Source: Halorubrum sp. GN11_10-6_MGM
GTDB taxonomy: Archaea > Halobacteriota > Halobacteria > Halobacteriales > Haloferacaceae
DNA: 42,893 bases
Reading direction: 5' to 3'
Assembly (NCBI RefSeq): GCF_005435165.1
Contig: NZ_SGUC01000026.1
Span: forward strand, 1-42,893
In this document: positions 1 through 7,991 of the stretch, piece by piece
Layout: each line of letters begins with the position of its first letter
Position numbering within the stretch: position 1 is the stretch's first letter
Notes under the pieces: generated by a model
The model's input: only the letters and a program-made list of their open reading frames with translations
Told to the model about the DNA's origin: nothing
The model's database searches: none
Position numbers and translations under genes: made by a program

Positions 1-51
1 TCCCCAGCCTCGTCGCTCACGCCCTGCGGGCGTTCGCGACGAGGCTGGGGA
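1..51. repeat. Perfect 16-bp inverted repeat (nested hairpin)
   Basis: Positions 1-16 and 36-51 are exact reverse complements. The 19-nt spacer contains another 6-bp stem, acgccc / gggcgt, with loop tgc. The right arm is the conserved gcgacgaggctgggga block of the repeat family, so the left arm is probably the edge of an oppositely oriented copy that continues outside the window. Confidence 0.85.
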
Positions 52-310
52 GGCGTGAGGTGCGGGGCGGTGCTGTGCGGGGCGGGACTCGAAGGGGCAG
101 TCGCGAGGCGGGCGCAGGCGACGGCAGCACCGCAACGAGGGAGCGAAGCGACGGAGTGAGGAGCGCCCCGAGCGTGCGCCCGCCTCGCGACTGGGGCTTC
201 GGCGGTGTTCGTGTCGGCCAGCGCTTTATAAGTAAAACTGACCTCGTATGGCCGAGCGACTGGGGCTTCGGCGGTGTTCGTGTCGATCCGTCAGTAACGG
301 TTTATAAGCG
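1..310. repeat. Structured intergenic repeat, copy 1 (partial, with an inverted neighbour)
   Basis: This copy shares long blocks with 37082-37260 and 42840-42893, for example gaggctggggaggcgtgag and gcggggcgggactcgaa. Positions 1-16 and 36-51 form a perfect 16-bp inverted repeat, with a second 6-bp stem (19-24 / 28-33) inside its loop. This looks like the junction with an inverted partial copy. Positions 98-116 and 175-193 form a perfect 19-bp inverted repeat around a 58-nt loop. The right end carries a 30-bp direct repeat (187-216 and 256-285), each unit followed by a TATA-like TTTATAA (near 225 and 301). The long + strand open frame here is a composition artefact. I see no gene in 1-377. 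Confidence 0.85.
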
Positions 311-377
311 GACGACTGGGAATTTGGCAACGTTCTCAGCCGGTCCTGATCAGGGGTTTAAAATATCGACGGCGGGG

Positions 378-1694
378 TCAGTACGTCTCTTTCCCCCACC
401 TGAGGTCGTCGTACGTCGCCTGCTGGTCGCTGCCGAGCCGCTCTTCGAACTTCCGGCGGAGCGCCGCCTTCTCCGTGGCCGAGATCCGCGCCAGCTCGTC
501 CGCCTTCGCGACCGGCTCCGGCGGGCCGCGCGTCGCGGCCACCTCCGCGACCACTTGCCGGGTGAGCCGCTCGCGGGTCGCCGCGTCGCGCGTGAACGCG
601 TACGGCGCCTCCAGCTTGTACGTCACGTCGGTCCGCGGGTCGTAGACGACCATGAACGTCGGCTCGTACAGCTCCGGGTCGAGCTCGCGCTCGACGCCGA
701 GCGCGTCGCCGTCCGCGGCCATCGGCGCGTCCGCGCCGCCGCGGCTGCGGAACCACGTGGTGAACGTGAGATCGTCGTCGAGGCGGGCGCCGCGGTCGGC
801 GGTCGGGTCGTCGCGGTCGACGGCCAAGTCGCCGCCCCCGGTGCCGGCCACACCGGTGGCGTCCCCCTGCTCGCGTCGCTCCAGCAGGCGGGTGAAAAGC
901 GCCGTGTCGTCGGGCCACGGCGACTCGACGCCGGCGCGCGCGAGCGCCCGGACCGCCGTACCGCTCGCGGGGTTTTTGACGAACCCGGCGAGCGGCACGT
1001 CGCGGTTGACGAAGCGCTCGACGAGGCGGACGTACTTCTCGATCACCGCGCGGGGCTTCGCCTCGCGGGCGAGCGCGCCCAGTTCGGGGTCGCGGTCGGC
1101 CCAGGTGAACAGCTCCTTCGGGTAGATCGGCCCGTCGAGGACGAGCAGGTCGTCGACCGCGTCGGCGTGGTCGAGGGCGTGGGTTCCCTCCGCGAGGTAT
1201 AAGGCGAGCGCGTGGACGACGCGCTCCGCGTAGCGGTTCACGCGCGGGACGTGGAGGACGCGCTGGCGGGTGTGGCCCTCGTCGCGCTTCGTCCACTCGC
1301 TGTCGAAGCCCGCCGTCGAGTCCCCGGCGTGGACGGTGGCGACGATAGTGCGGTCGCGGTGGAGGTCGAGGTCCGTCGGCGAGCTCGCCATCGCCGCGTG
1401 CGCGACGTCGACCACGAGGCCGTTCTTGAACGTCGTGGGGTTGATCGTCCCCGAGTCGAGACCGTGAACCGTCTCGAACGGGCGCTCGGCGAGCGCGACG
1501 TCGTCGATGGCGGCCCGGCGGCGCTCGTGGTCGCCGAGCGCTTCGATCACGACCCGTCCGTCTCGGCGGAGTTCGGGGAGCCACTCGCGCCACACCCGCT
1601 CGGCGAGGTCGTCGTGGTCCGTCGCGTCCACGTCGCCGCCGATGCCGTACGCGAGCTGGGCGATGTTCTCGACGTGGATCGGATCGAGCGTCAC
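378..1694 (-). CDS. nurA: DNA double-strand break repair nuclease NurA (haloarchaeal type)
   Basis: The product is 438 aa. NurA is the 5'-3' nuclease that works with the HerA helicase and Mre11-Rad50 to resect DNA breaks. The sequence has the haloarchaeal NurA pattern: an N-terminal segment TLDPIHVENIAQLAYGIGG, the catalytic-region motif VHGLDSGTINPTTFKNG (Asp expected to bind Mn), LLVLDGPIYPKEL, FVKNPAS, and a C-terminal VYDPRTDVTYKLEAPYAFTRD block. The frame is open further upstream, but I chose the GTG at 1694 because homologues start near here and a TATA box (gatataaaag on the + strand, 1716-1725) lies 26 nt upstream, giving a leaderless mRNA. No herA or mre11/rad50 gene is in the window. 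A poorly conserved Gly/Asp-rich insertion lies near residues 280-300. Confidence 0.88.
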   Translation of the reverse strand: MTLDPIHVENIAQLAYGIGGDVDATDHDDLAERVWREWLPELRRDGRVVIEALGDHERRRAAIDDVALAERPFETVHGLDSGTINPTTFKNGLVVDVAHAAMASSPTDLDLHRDRTIVATVHAGDSTAGFDSEWTKRDEGHTRQRVLHVPRVNRYAERVVHALALYLAEGTHALDHADAVDDLLVLDGPIYPKELFTWADRDPELGALAREAKPRAVIEKYVRLVERFVNRDVPLAGFVKNPASGTAVRALARAGVESPWPDDTALFTRLLERREQGDATGVAGTGGGDLAVDRDDPTADRGARLDDDLTFTTWFRSRGGADAPMAADGDALGVERELDPELYEPTFMVVYDPRTDVTYKLEAPYAFTRDAATRERLTRQVVAEVAATRGPPEPVAKADELARISATEKAALRRKFEERLGSDQQATYDDLRWGKETY

Positions 1695-1715
1695 GGGCGT
1701 ACGGCGGACCGGACC

Positions 1716-1725
1716 GATATAAAAG
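1716..1725 (-). promoter_or_regulatory. TATA box of nurA
   Basis: The - strand reads cttttatatc, centred about 26 nt upstream of the GTG at 1694. This is the spacing of a leaderless haloarchaeal promoter and it decides the nurA start. Confidence 0.65.
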
Positions 1726-1930
1726 CCGTCGGCCGCGCGGTCAACGCCGCCCCGTAACTCCCGGTCGGCCGGGGTGATCACCCCCTCTCAGCGAATATGT
1801 TCGACTATCGCCGAAGAAGCAGCAAAACTGTCAGGGAATTTGACTCCTTCGGGATTTCCGGGGTGCGGCTTAATTCGGCCCGAATCCGTCGCTAAACGAC
1901 GGTATCAGCGATAATAGTTGGAGGCAACGT

Positions 1931-1940
1931 GTTTTTATAC
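1931..1940 (+). promoter_or_regulatory. TATA box of the chemotaxis transducer gene
   Basis: The sequence gtttttatac is centred about 24 nt before the ATG at 1960, which implies a leaderless transcript starting at that ATG rather than at the upstream in-frame start at 1918. The rest of the 1695-1930 gap holds the nurA promoter and a small inverted repeat (ccgtcg / cgacgg near 1887-1903). Confidence 0.65.
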
Positions 1941-1959
1941 AGTACGACAATCGACGCGT

Positions 1960-3867
1960 ATGGCAGAGACTGCGACCGGCGTCGACGCGGGGGGGTCGGA
2001 CGGGCTGGCGGCGAGCGTCCGGGACGTGATCCGGTACATCCCGGACGGCACCTCGATGCCCGAGGAGATGTGGAAGCCGCGGCATCGGAACATTCTGATT
2101 CTGACTGCGATTCAGGTGCCGGTGTTGATCGCGATGGGGCTGTACAGCGGGACCGAGCCGTTCACCGGCGCGCAGATCCCCGCGACGCCGCTGTGGATGC
2201 TCGGCGCGTTCACCGCCGCTATCCTCGGGACGGCCGCGCTGGCGAGTTGGTCGCGGCTCAGTCGCCGCCAGCGGACGGTGCTGACGGCATTCAGCCTCAT
2301 GACCGTCTCGATGGCGCTGGTGAAGCTGTCGGGCGGGTACATCGAGGCGCACTTCAGCTTCTTCGTGTTCGTCGCGGTCCTCGCGCTGTACGAGGACTGG
2401 CTCCCGTTCGCCGTCGGCGTCGGGTACGTGGCGATCGGCCACGGCGCGTTCAGCCTCATCGACTCGAGCCTCGTATACAACCACACCGCGGCGATCGAGA
2501 ACCCGGTGATCTGGGGGGCCATTCACGCGTTCTTCGTCCTCGGGCTCGTCGGCGCGCTCATGGTCAACTGGTACTCGATCGAGAAGTCGCGCGAGGCGGC
2601 GCGCGAGCAGCTCGAACTGGCGGAACAGAAGCAGTCCGAGATACAGGACGTCGAGGCGGCGAAGGCCGAAGTCGAGCAGCGCCGCGAGGAGGTCGAGCGC
2701 CTGAACAGCCACCTCGAAACGAAGGCGGACGACTACAGCGCCGCGATGGACCGCGCTGCCGCCGGCGACCTGACCGTTCGCCTCGACGCTGAGAGCGAGA
2801 GCGAGGCGATGGCGCAGATCGGCGAGGCGTTCAACGGGATGATGGACGACATCGACGAGGCGATGGGCGAGGTCCGGTCGTTCGCGCAGGAGGTGTCGAC
2901 CGCGAGCGACAACACCGTCGACGGCGTCGAGACGGCGGCCGACCGGAGCGAGGTCGTCAGCCGGTCTGTGGGGGAGATCGCCGAGGGCGCGGACGAACAG
3001 CGCGAGATGCTCCGGCAGGTGTCCGACGAGATGAACGACCTCTCGGCGACGATCGAGGAGGTCGCCTCCTCGACCGAGACCGTCGTGGACGTCGCCGAAC
3101 AGACCGCCGACATCGCCGACGACGGCGAGGAGACCGCGGAGGCCGCGATCGAGCGCGTCAAGGAGTCACGCGAGGCGCTCGACGCCGCCGCGGGGACCGT
3201 ACAGCAGCTCGACGAGCGGATGGAGGACATCGGCGAGATCGTCGACCTCATCGGCGACATCGCCGAGCAGACGAACCTGCTCGCCCTGAACGCGAACATC
3301 GAGGCGGCCCGCGCGAGCGGGAGCGGCGGCGGAAGCGACGGGTTCGCGGTCGTCGCCGACGAGGTGAAACAGCTCGCCGAGGAGACCCAAGACGCCGCCA
3401 CGGAGATCGAGGAGCTCATCGGCGCCACGCAGTCGCAGACCGAGGGAACGGTAACGGCGGTCCGGAGCGCCGAGGAGAACATCGCCGCGGGCGCCGAGGC
3501 GGTCGACGACGCCGCGGACGCGTTCGCGCGAGTGTCTGACAACGCCGCGGAGACCGGCGAGGGGATCCGCGAGATCAGCCGCGCGACGGACGATCAGGCG
3601 GCCAGCACGGAGGAGACCGTCTCGATGGCGGAGGAGGTCGCGGACATCAGTGTGTCGACCGCCGACGAGGCCGACGCAGTCGCCGAAGCCGCCGACGAAC
3701 AGCTGGCCGCGATGGACGAGGTGACCGCGGAGGCCGGCTCGCTCGCGGAGCAGGCGGAGCAGCTCGGCGCGCTCGTCCGGGACTTCGACGTCTCCGGCAG
3801 GGGGGTCGACCCCGACGGTGCGCCCGGCCCCAACGTCGCAGTCGGCGACGGCGGCCAGCCCGAGTAG
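1960..3867 (+). CDS. Methyl-accepting transducer with 6-TM N-terminal sensor (HtrVIII/aerotaxis-like)
   Basis: The product is 635 aa. About six membrane segments occupy residues 45-205, including the conserved block GGYIEAHFSFFVFVAVLALY followed by EDWLPF, with histidines at 131, 161 and 189. A coiled coil (206-255), a HAMP-like segment (about 256-300, AAGDLTVRLD) and a cytoplasmic signalling domain with the hairpin tip IAEQTNLLALNANIEAARA (about 434-452) follow. This architecture matches the haloarchaeal transducer HtrVIII, an oxygen sensor whose membrane part resembles oxidase-type haem-binding helices. It would signal to CheA/CheW, which are not in the window. Which histidines bind haem, if any, is inference. 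The tip has a short Gly/Ser insertion (GSGGGSDG). An alternative is a transducer for another membrane-borne stimulus. Confidence 0.85.
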   Translation: MAETATGVDAGGSDGLAASVRDVIRYIPDGTSMPEEMWKPRHRNILILTAIQVPVLIAMGLYSGTEPFTGAQIPATPLWMLGAFTAAILGTAALASWSRLSRRQRTVLTAFSLMTVSMALVKLSGGYIEAHFSFFVFVAVLALYEDWLPFAVGVGYVAIGHGAFSLIDSSLVYNHTAAIENPVIWGAIHAFFVLGLVGALMVNWYSIEKSREAAREQLELAEQKQSEIQDVEAAKAEVEQRREEVERLNSHLETKADDYSAAMDRAAAGDLTVRLDAESESEAMAQIGEAFNGMMDDIDEAMGEVRSFAQEVSTASDNTVDGVETAADRSEVVSRSVGEIAEGADEQREMLRQVSDEMNDLSATIEEVASSTETVVDVAEQTADIADDGEETAEAAIERVKESREALDAAAGTVQQLDERMEDIGEIVDLIGDIAEQTNLLALNANIEAARASGSGGGSDGFAVVADEVKQLAEETQDAATEIEELIGATQSQTEGTVTAVRSAEENIAAGAEAVDDAADAFARVSDNAAETGEGIREISRATDDQAASTEETVSMAEEVADISVSTADEADAVAEAADEQLAAMDEVTAEAGSLAEQAEQLGALVRDFDVSGRGVDPDGAPGPNVAVGDGGQPE

Positions 3868-3890
3868 TCGACGCCGGTACGGCGGTGGCC

Positions 3891-3895
3891 TTTTT
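3891..3895 (+). terminator. T5 tract downstream of the transducer gene
   Basis: A run of five T (ggcctttttacc) lies 24 nt after the transducer stop, in the 55-nt gap before the convergent gene. Archaeal transcription commonly ends at such T-tracts. There is no strong hairpin. Confidence 0.4.
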
Positions 3896-3922
3896 ACCTA
3901 GTTGAGTCGGTAACGCGGCAGC

Positions 3923-4327
3923 TCATGTCGATTCCTCGCCGTTCGGATCGTTCCGGATCGCTTCGAGGACGGACAGCGCTCGCTTCACGCCCGCGCCGTC
4001 CTCGACGAACACCAGCGTGCGCGGGGAGTGGGTCGCCTTCGGTCGGACGCGGAGGTCGGCGTCCGTCGCCGCCGTCGCGGCCGCGTCCGGGGCCGCGATC
4101 GCCTCGATCCGCGCGCGCTCCGGCTGGACGTACACCTCCGCGACGGGTTCGGCGGAGTCGTCACGCCCGCGGACGATCCGGTAGGCCCGCGCACCGTCGG
4201 CCGTCGGTTCGACGTCGGGGTCGGCGTCGACGACCGTCAGCCCGCGGAGGTCGCTCTCGTTGCCGGTCACTTCCGAGGCGAGCAGCTGTGCGATCCGGAC
4301 GCCGTCGGTGAGGCGGTCTGCGACCAT
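3923..4327 (-). CDS. Conserved haloarchaeal hypothetical protein downstream of DUF2240
   Basis: The product is 134 aa, acidic and soluble, with no membrane segment or signal peptide. The N-terminus (VADRLTDGVRIAQLLASEVTG) is helical, and the rest alternates short strands and charged loops ending RTLVFVEDGAGVKRALSVLEAI. The start ATG (4325-4327) is separated from the stop codon of the upstream DUF2240 gene by a single base, so the two genes are almost certainly one transcript and translationally coupled. I do not recognise a catalytic motif and assign no function. The close packing suggests it acts with the DUF2240 protein. Confidence 0.75.
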   Translation of the reverse strand: MVADRLTDGVRIAQLLASEVTGNESDLRGLTVVDADPDVEPTADGARAYRIVRGRDDSAEPVAEVYVQPERARIEAIAAPDAAATAATDADLRVRPKATHSPRTLVFVEDGAGVKRALSVLEAIRNDPNGEEST

Positions 4328-4328
4328 C

Positions 4329-4838
4329 TCAGGCCGCCTCCCCGTCGTCGACGTCGGTCGGGCCGGCGGCGTCGCTCCCGTCGTCTCCCGCCTCGGCGGC
4401 GAGTTCCTCGCGCACGTCGGCGGCGAGGCGGTCGACCGCGGCGCCCTGCTCGCGCGCGTAGAGGACCGCGGCGGCCTCGATGGTGACCGCCAGCGCGCGC
4501 TGGCGTTCGTTGATCTCGGCGACCGCGCGCTGTTTCTCGACGCCCGCGGCGACGATGGCGTCGAGCGCGCTCTCGAAGGTGGACTGCTCGCGCAGGACCG
4601 ACTCGTCCGGGGTGAACCCCTCGGGCACGGTCACCTCGGTCGGGTCGAACTGCGGAACGAGGTCGCCGTCCTCGGACGCGAGCAGCCCGCGCCCGACCGC
4701 GACGTCGACGAGTCGCTTCGCCTGATCGGGCGAGAACCACTCCCGCTCTAACGACAGCGCGACGACGAACTCGCCCTGCCCGAGCCGGTCCTGCGCTCGG
4801 GTCTTGAACGGGGCGGCGACGGCGACCTCCAGGCTCAT
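4329..4838 (-). CDS. DUF2240 family protein
   Basis: The product is 169 aa. It resembles the haloarchaeal DUF2240 family: an N-terminal MSLEVAVAAPFKTRAQDRLG, then FVVALSLEREWFSPDQAKRL in a winged-helix-like segment, then VPEGFTPDESVLREQSTFE and a helical part (VEKQRAVAEINERQRALAVT). The family has no established function. The winged-helix-like N-terminal half suggests nucleic-acid or protein binding, which is inference. The C-terminus is an acidic tail of about 20 residues. A TATA-like element (minus cgtttacg, near 4863) lies about 25 nt upstream of the ATG, so the mRNA is probably leaderless. It is followed 1 nt later by the small hypothetical gene. Confidence 0.8.
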   Translation of the reverse strand: MSLEVAVAAPFKTRAQDRLGQGEFVVALSLEREWFSPDQAKRLVDVAVGRGLLASEDGDLVPQFDPTEVTVPEGFTPDESVLREQSTFESALDAIVAAGVEKQRAVAEINERQRALAVTIEAAAVLYAREQGAAVDRLAADVREELAAEAGDDGSDAAGPTDVDDGEAA

Positions 4839-4901
4839 GTGAGACGGACGGCTCGGCTGGCGCGTAAACGTGTCGGACCCGGGGTCACGTCCCGCCGCGA
4901 C

Positions 4902-6215
4902 TCAGTCGGACGCGCGCGGAGCGACCGTTCGCCGGTCCACCGCGAAGACGACCGCCGCCCCGACGAGGACGAGCGCCCCGGCCGCGCCGAACGCGACCAC
5001 GTAGCCGACGGCCGCGAGCCAGCCGCCGAGGACGCTCCCGACGCCCCCCGCGAGCGCGCCGAGGGCGGCGTGCGCACCGAGGGCCTCGCCGCGGATCGCC
5101 GGCGGGGCGAGCCGGGTGACGACGACGCCGGCGGTGACCGCGATCACGGCCCACGAGAGGCCGACGGCGGCGAACGCGGCTCCCAGACCGACGAACCCGA
5201 GCGCTCCGGCGCCGAGCACCGGGGCGGCGACCGCCACCAGCGGGAGGACGGCGGCGCGCCCGACCAATCCGGCGACCTGAAGCCCCGCGACGCTTCGCTC
5301 GTTCGCGAGCCGGCCCGCGGTTCCGAACGCGACCGCGGCGGCGACGCTGTTGACCAGGTACAGCGCGAACGTCCCGCCGGAGCCGAAACCGACCTCGGTG
5401 AGGAACGCCGGGAGGGGGGCGAAGAAGGCCGCGGATCCCGAGAGGAACAGGAACACCGCGAGGAAGTACGCGGCGAGTACCGGAGTAAAGCGCGCCGCGA
5501 GCCGGCGCGGGTGGAGCCCGCGGAAGTCGGTCCGCGCGAGCGACCCCGGGAGCGTCGCGCCCCGTACCGCGAACCGGTCGGCCCGGCGGATGGCGCGACG
5601 GACGCGGCTCCCCGAGGGGACCTCGATCGGGCCGCCGGCGCGGTCCTCGGACGGGTCCGCCGGGAGCGTTCGGGCGGCGGCGACACAGGACAGCCCCCCC
5701 GCGACCGCCAGCGGCGCGAACAGCGAGCGCGTGGCGGCCGCGGGCGACAGGACCGCCGCGCCGCCGACGGTCCACGCCGTCCCGAGCAGGAGGCCGAGCG
5801 CCCAGCCGATCCCCTGATAGCGGTTGAGCGCCGCGATCCGTTCGCTCCACGCGGCCTCGGGTGCGCCGGCCACCGCGAGCAGCGTCAACACCGGCGTCGC
5901 GGCCGCGAAGGCGAACCAGACGACGGCGTTCGCCGCGATCACCGCGGGGATCCGGTCAGTGAGCGGGACGACCGCGACCGCGGCGGTGGCGGCGGCGAGC
6001 GCGCCGATGACGAGGCCGCGGCGCCGGCCCGTCCGGTCCGCGACTCGACCGAACCACAGCGCGCCCGGGACTCCGACGACGGCGGCGACGGCCGCGAGCA
6101 CGCCGAGGACGAACGGACCGCCGCCGAGATCGACGACGTACAGGGGGACGACGAGCGAGGCGCCGCCGAACGCGACCGAGGCGAGCCCCCACGCGTACAG
6201 CCATCGGTCGGACAT
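4902..6215 (-). CDS. Major facilitator superfamily transporter
   Basis: The product is 437 aa with about 12 predicted membrane helices. The loop between TM2 and TM3 carries an MFS motif A variant, WFGRVADRTGRRRGLVIG. A central cytoplasmic loop rich in Arg and Pro (about residues 190-240) separates the two six-helix halves, as expected. The substrate cannot be read from the sequence; drug or metabolite efflux is possible. The start chosen is the ATG at 6215 (SDRWLYAWG), because the open extension upstream adds only a short Arg/Pro stretch before the first helix. It stands 69 nt after the NhaC gene on the same strand and 63 nt before DUF2240, so readthrough is possible, but each seems to have its own promoter. 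Confidence 0.85.
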   Translation of the reverse strand: MSDRWLYAWGLASVAFGGASLVVPLYVVDLGGGPFVLGVLAAVAAVVGVPGALWFGRVADRTGRRRGLVIGALAAATAAVAVVPLTDRIPAVIAANAVVWFAFAAATPVLTLLAVAGAPEAAWSERIAALNRYQGIGWALGLLLGTAWTVGGAAVLSPAAATRSLFAPLAVAGGLSCVAAARTLPADPSEDRAGGPIEVPSGSRVRRAIRRADRFAVRGATLPGSLARTDFRGLHPRRLAARFTPVLAAYFLAVFLFLSGSAAFFAPLPAFLTEVGFGSGGTFALYLVNSVAAAVAFGTAGRLANERSVAGLQVAGLVGRAAVLPLVAVAAPVLGAGALGFVGLGAAFAAVGLSWAVIAVTAGVVVTRLAPPAIRGEALGAHAALGALAGGVGSVLGGWLAAVGYVVAFGAAGALVLVGAAVVFAVDRRTVAPRASD

Positions 6216-6284
6216 GGGCGAGATCGTTCGCCCGCGGGGCATAACGGATCCGGTCCCGGTGGGGCCGGACGTCCCCGCGACGCC

Positions 6285-7760
6285 TCAGTCGTCGCCCCCG
6301 GAGGCCACAGCGGCGGAGGCCTCCGCCCCGTCGGCGCCGGCGTCGGCCGAGGTCGGGCTCGCGTCGATCGTGTACCCGGTCAGAGCCATGCCGAACAGCA
6401 CGAGCGGCGAGAAGTACGCGAACAGGTAGTACGGCGCGTACTCCAGCGTCGGCACGCCGGTGGCGCTCGCCATGAAGACGGCCCCCGCGTGCCACGGGAA
6501 CAGCGCGCCGGTCGGCGTCCCGGCGGCCTCGACAGCGCGCGAGAGCTGGTCGGTGTCGAGTCCGAACTCGTCGTAGGTGTTCCGGAGCGTGACGCCGGGG
6601 AGGACGATGCTCATGTACTGCTGAGCGGTGAGCGCGTTGATGAAGATCGCCGAGACGCCGGTCCCGGCGACGAGCGCGCCCGGACTCCGCACGGCCGACG
6701 TGAACGCGTGGGCGATCACCGCGAGGACGCCCGTGCGCTCCAAGATCCCGCCGAGCGACAGCGCGGCGACGACGACCGTGATCGTCCACGCCGAGCCGGT
6801 GAGCCCGCCGGTCGCGAGGAGTTCGTTCACCGTCTCCGAGGCCGATTCCGGCGCGGTGCCGTACATGAACGTCTCCCACGCGGCGACGAATCCGACCCCC
6901 TGAAGCAGGATCGTCGTGAACGCGCCGGCGAAGACGCCGGCGACGAGGGTCGGGAGCGCGGCGTACCCGCGCAGCGCCAAGCCGAAGGTGACGACGAGCG
7001 GAATGAAAGCGACGACGGTGATCGCGTACGTCTCGGTGAGGCCGTTCTGGATATCGGTGATCTGGCCCGCCGGGATGGAGCCGCTGATCTGGAGTCCGAC
7101 CGCGGCGAACGCGATCACGGCGAGGCCGAACGCGACGGCCGTGCCGGTGCGCATCCGGCGGATGTGGCCGTAGAGGTCGGTGTTGGTGACCCCGGCCGCG
7201 AGGTTCGTCGTGTCGGAGAGCGGCGACTGCTTGTCGCCGGCGTACGCGCCCGAGAGGACCGCGCCGACCGTCATCGGCGCGGGGACGCCGAGCCCGGCGC
7301 CGATCCCGACGAACGCGACGCCGAGCGTCCCGACCGTGGTCCACGAGGAGCCGATGGCGAACGCGACGACGGCGGCGAGGACCGCGGCCGCCGGGAGGAA
7401 CGTCGTCGGCGAGAGGATCTCCAGCCCGTAGTACATCAGGCTCGGGATCGTGCCGGCGCTGACCCACGTCGCGATCAGCCCGTAGATGGTGAAGATGATG
7501 AGAAGTGCCTGCAGCCCCATCACGAGTCCGTTCGCGATGCCGTCGAACAGGTCGTCCCAGTCGTAGCCGAGCCACAGCCCGAACGCGCCGACGAAGGCGA
7601 TACTCCAGAGGAGCGGCGGGTGCGGGTCTAAGCCGAGAACGGCCGAACCGATACCGAGGAACGCCACGACGGCGAGGACCGGAACCAGCGCCGCCGCGAG
7701 GCTCGGGCGGCGGTCCGGGTCGAGGTCGTCGTACGCCGTGGGCGTGAACGAGCGTGCCAT
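6285..7760 (-). CDS. nhaC: Na+/H+ antiporter NhaC family
   Basis: The product is 491 aa and highly hydrophobic, with about 11-12 helices. NhaC-type motifs are present: GSSWTTVGTLG (residues 137-147) and GDKQSPLSDTTN (175-186), plus the repeat-half motif FINALTAQQYMSIVLPG and PTGALFPWHAGAVFMA. It would exchange cytoplasmic Na+ for external H+ (some family members exchange malate/lactate with Na+), a key function in a salt-in halophile. The ATG at 7760 was chosen over a much longer open frame because a TATA box (ggcataagta, 7781-7790) lies 25 nt upstream and the extension is low-complexity. The C-terminus is an Ala/Asp-rich tail of about 25 residues. Confidence 0.88.
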   Translation of the reverse strand: MARSFTPTAYDDLDPDRRPSLAAALVPVLAVVAFLGIGSAVLGLDPHPPLLWSIAFVGAFGLWLGYDWDDLFDGIANGLVMGLQALLIIFTIYGLIATWVSAGTIPSLMYYGLEILSPTTFLPAAAVLAAVVAFAIGSSWTTVGTLGVAFVGIGAGLGVPAPMTVGAVLSGAYAGDKQSPLSDTTNLAAGVTNTDLYGHIRRMRTGTAVAFGLAVIAFAAVGLQISGSIPAGQITDIQNGLTETYAITVVAFIPLVVTFGLALRGYAALPTLVAGVFAGAFTTILLQGVGFVAAWETFMYGTAPESASETVNELLATGGLTGSAWTITVVVAALSLGGILERTGVLAVIAHAFTSAVRSPGALVAGTGVSAIFINALTAQQYMSIVLPGVTLRNTYDEFGLDTDQLSRAVEAAGTPTGALFPWHAGAVFMASATGVPTLEYAPYYLFAYFSPLVLFGMALTGYTIDASPTSADAGADGAEASAAVASGGDD

Positions 7761-7780
7761 GAGCGAGCGTATTTCTCTGA

Positions 7781-7790
7781 GGCATAAGTA
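7781..7790 (-). promoter_or_regulatory. TATA box of nhaC
   Basis: The - strand reads tacttatgcc, centred 25 nt before the ATG at 7760. The remaining 7791-7957 gap between the divergent nhaC and NOG1 genes shows nothing else that I can name. Confidence 0.6.
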
Positions 7791-7957
7791 TGTCTCGAAA
7801 TATGCGCGAAGAGGATAACGATCGATCATCTCGATCGCGCCCGTCGGAGTCGGCGATCTCCCGGGGGACGCCCCTCCGACGATCGCCGCGCATCCCGCTC
7901 GGGAACCAGCCGCGTCCGACCGTGCGCCGGCGTGTCGCGGCGGTCCGCGAACGGACG

Positions 7958-7967
7958 CTCTTATACG
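7958..7967 (+). promoter_or_regulatory. TATA box of the NOG1-like GTPase gene
   Basis: The sequence ctcttatacg is centred about 29 nt before the ATG at 7992, consistent with a leaderless or nearly leaderless transcript. Confidence 0.6.
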
Positions 7968-7991
7968 CGTCGGCGGCGAACTCGGGGTAAC

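Noticed and set aside
80-100. On the - strand the repeat contains ttcgagtccc, which matches the T-arm of tRNAs
   Set aside because: No acceptor, D-arm or anticodon arm can be folded around it, so a tRNA or tRNA fragment cannot be supported.
67-133. Possible pairing gcggtgctg (67-75) with cagcaccgc (125-133) that would form a pseudoknot with the 19-bp hairpin
   Set aside because: The pairing is imperfect in copy 2 (one-base insertion) and is not backed by covariation.
60-1202. An open frame on the + strand running from the repeat into nurA
   Set aside because: It has no homology-like pattern, crosses the repeat and lies antisense to nurA.
4839-7631. A 930-codon open frame on the + strand, and other very long open frames such as 9982-12909 and the upstream part of 31618-34839
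   Set aside because: They are antisense to well-recognised genes and rich in Arg, Gly, Asp and Pro, as expected for shadow frames in DNA with GC-rich third codon positions.
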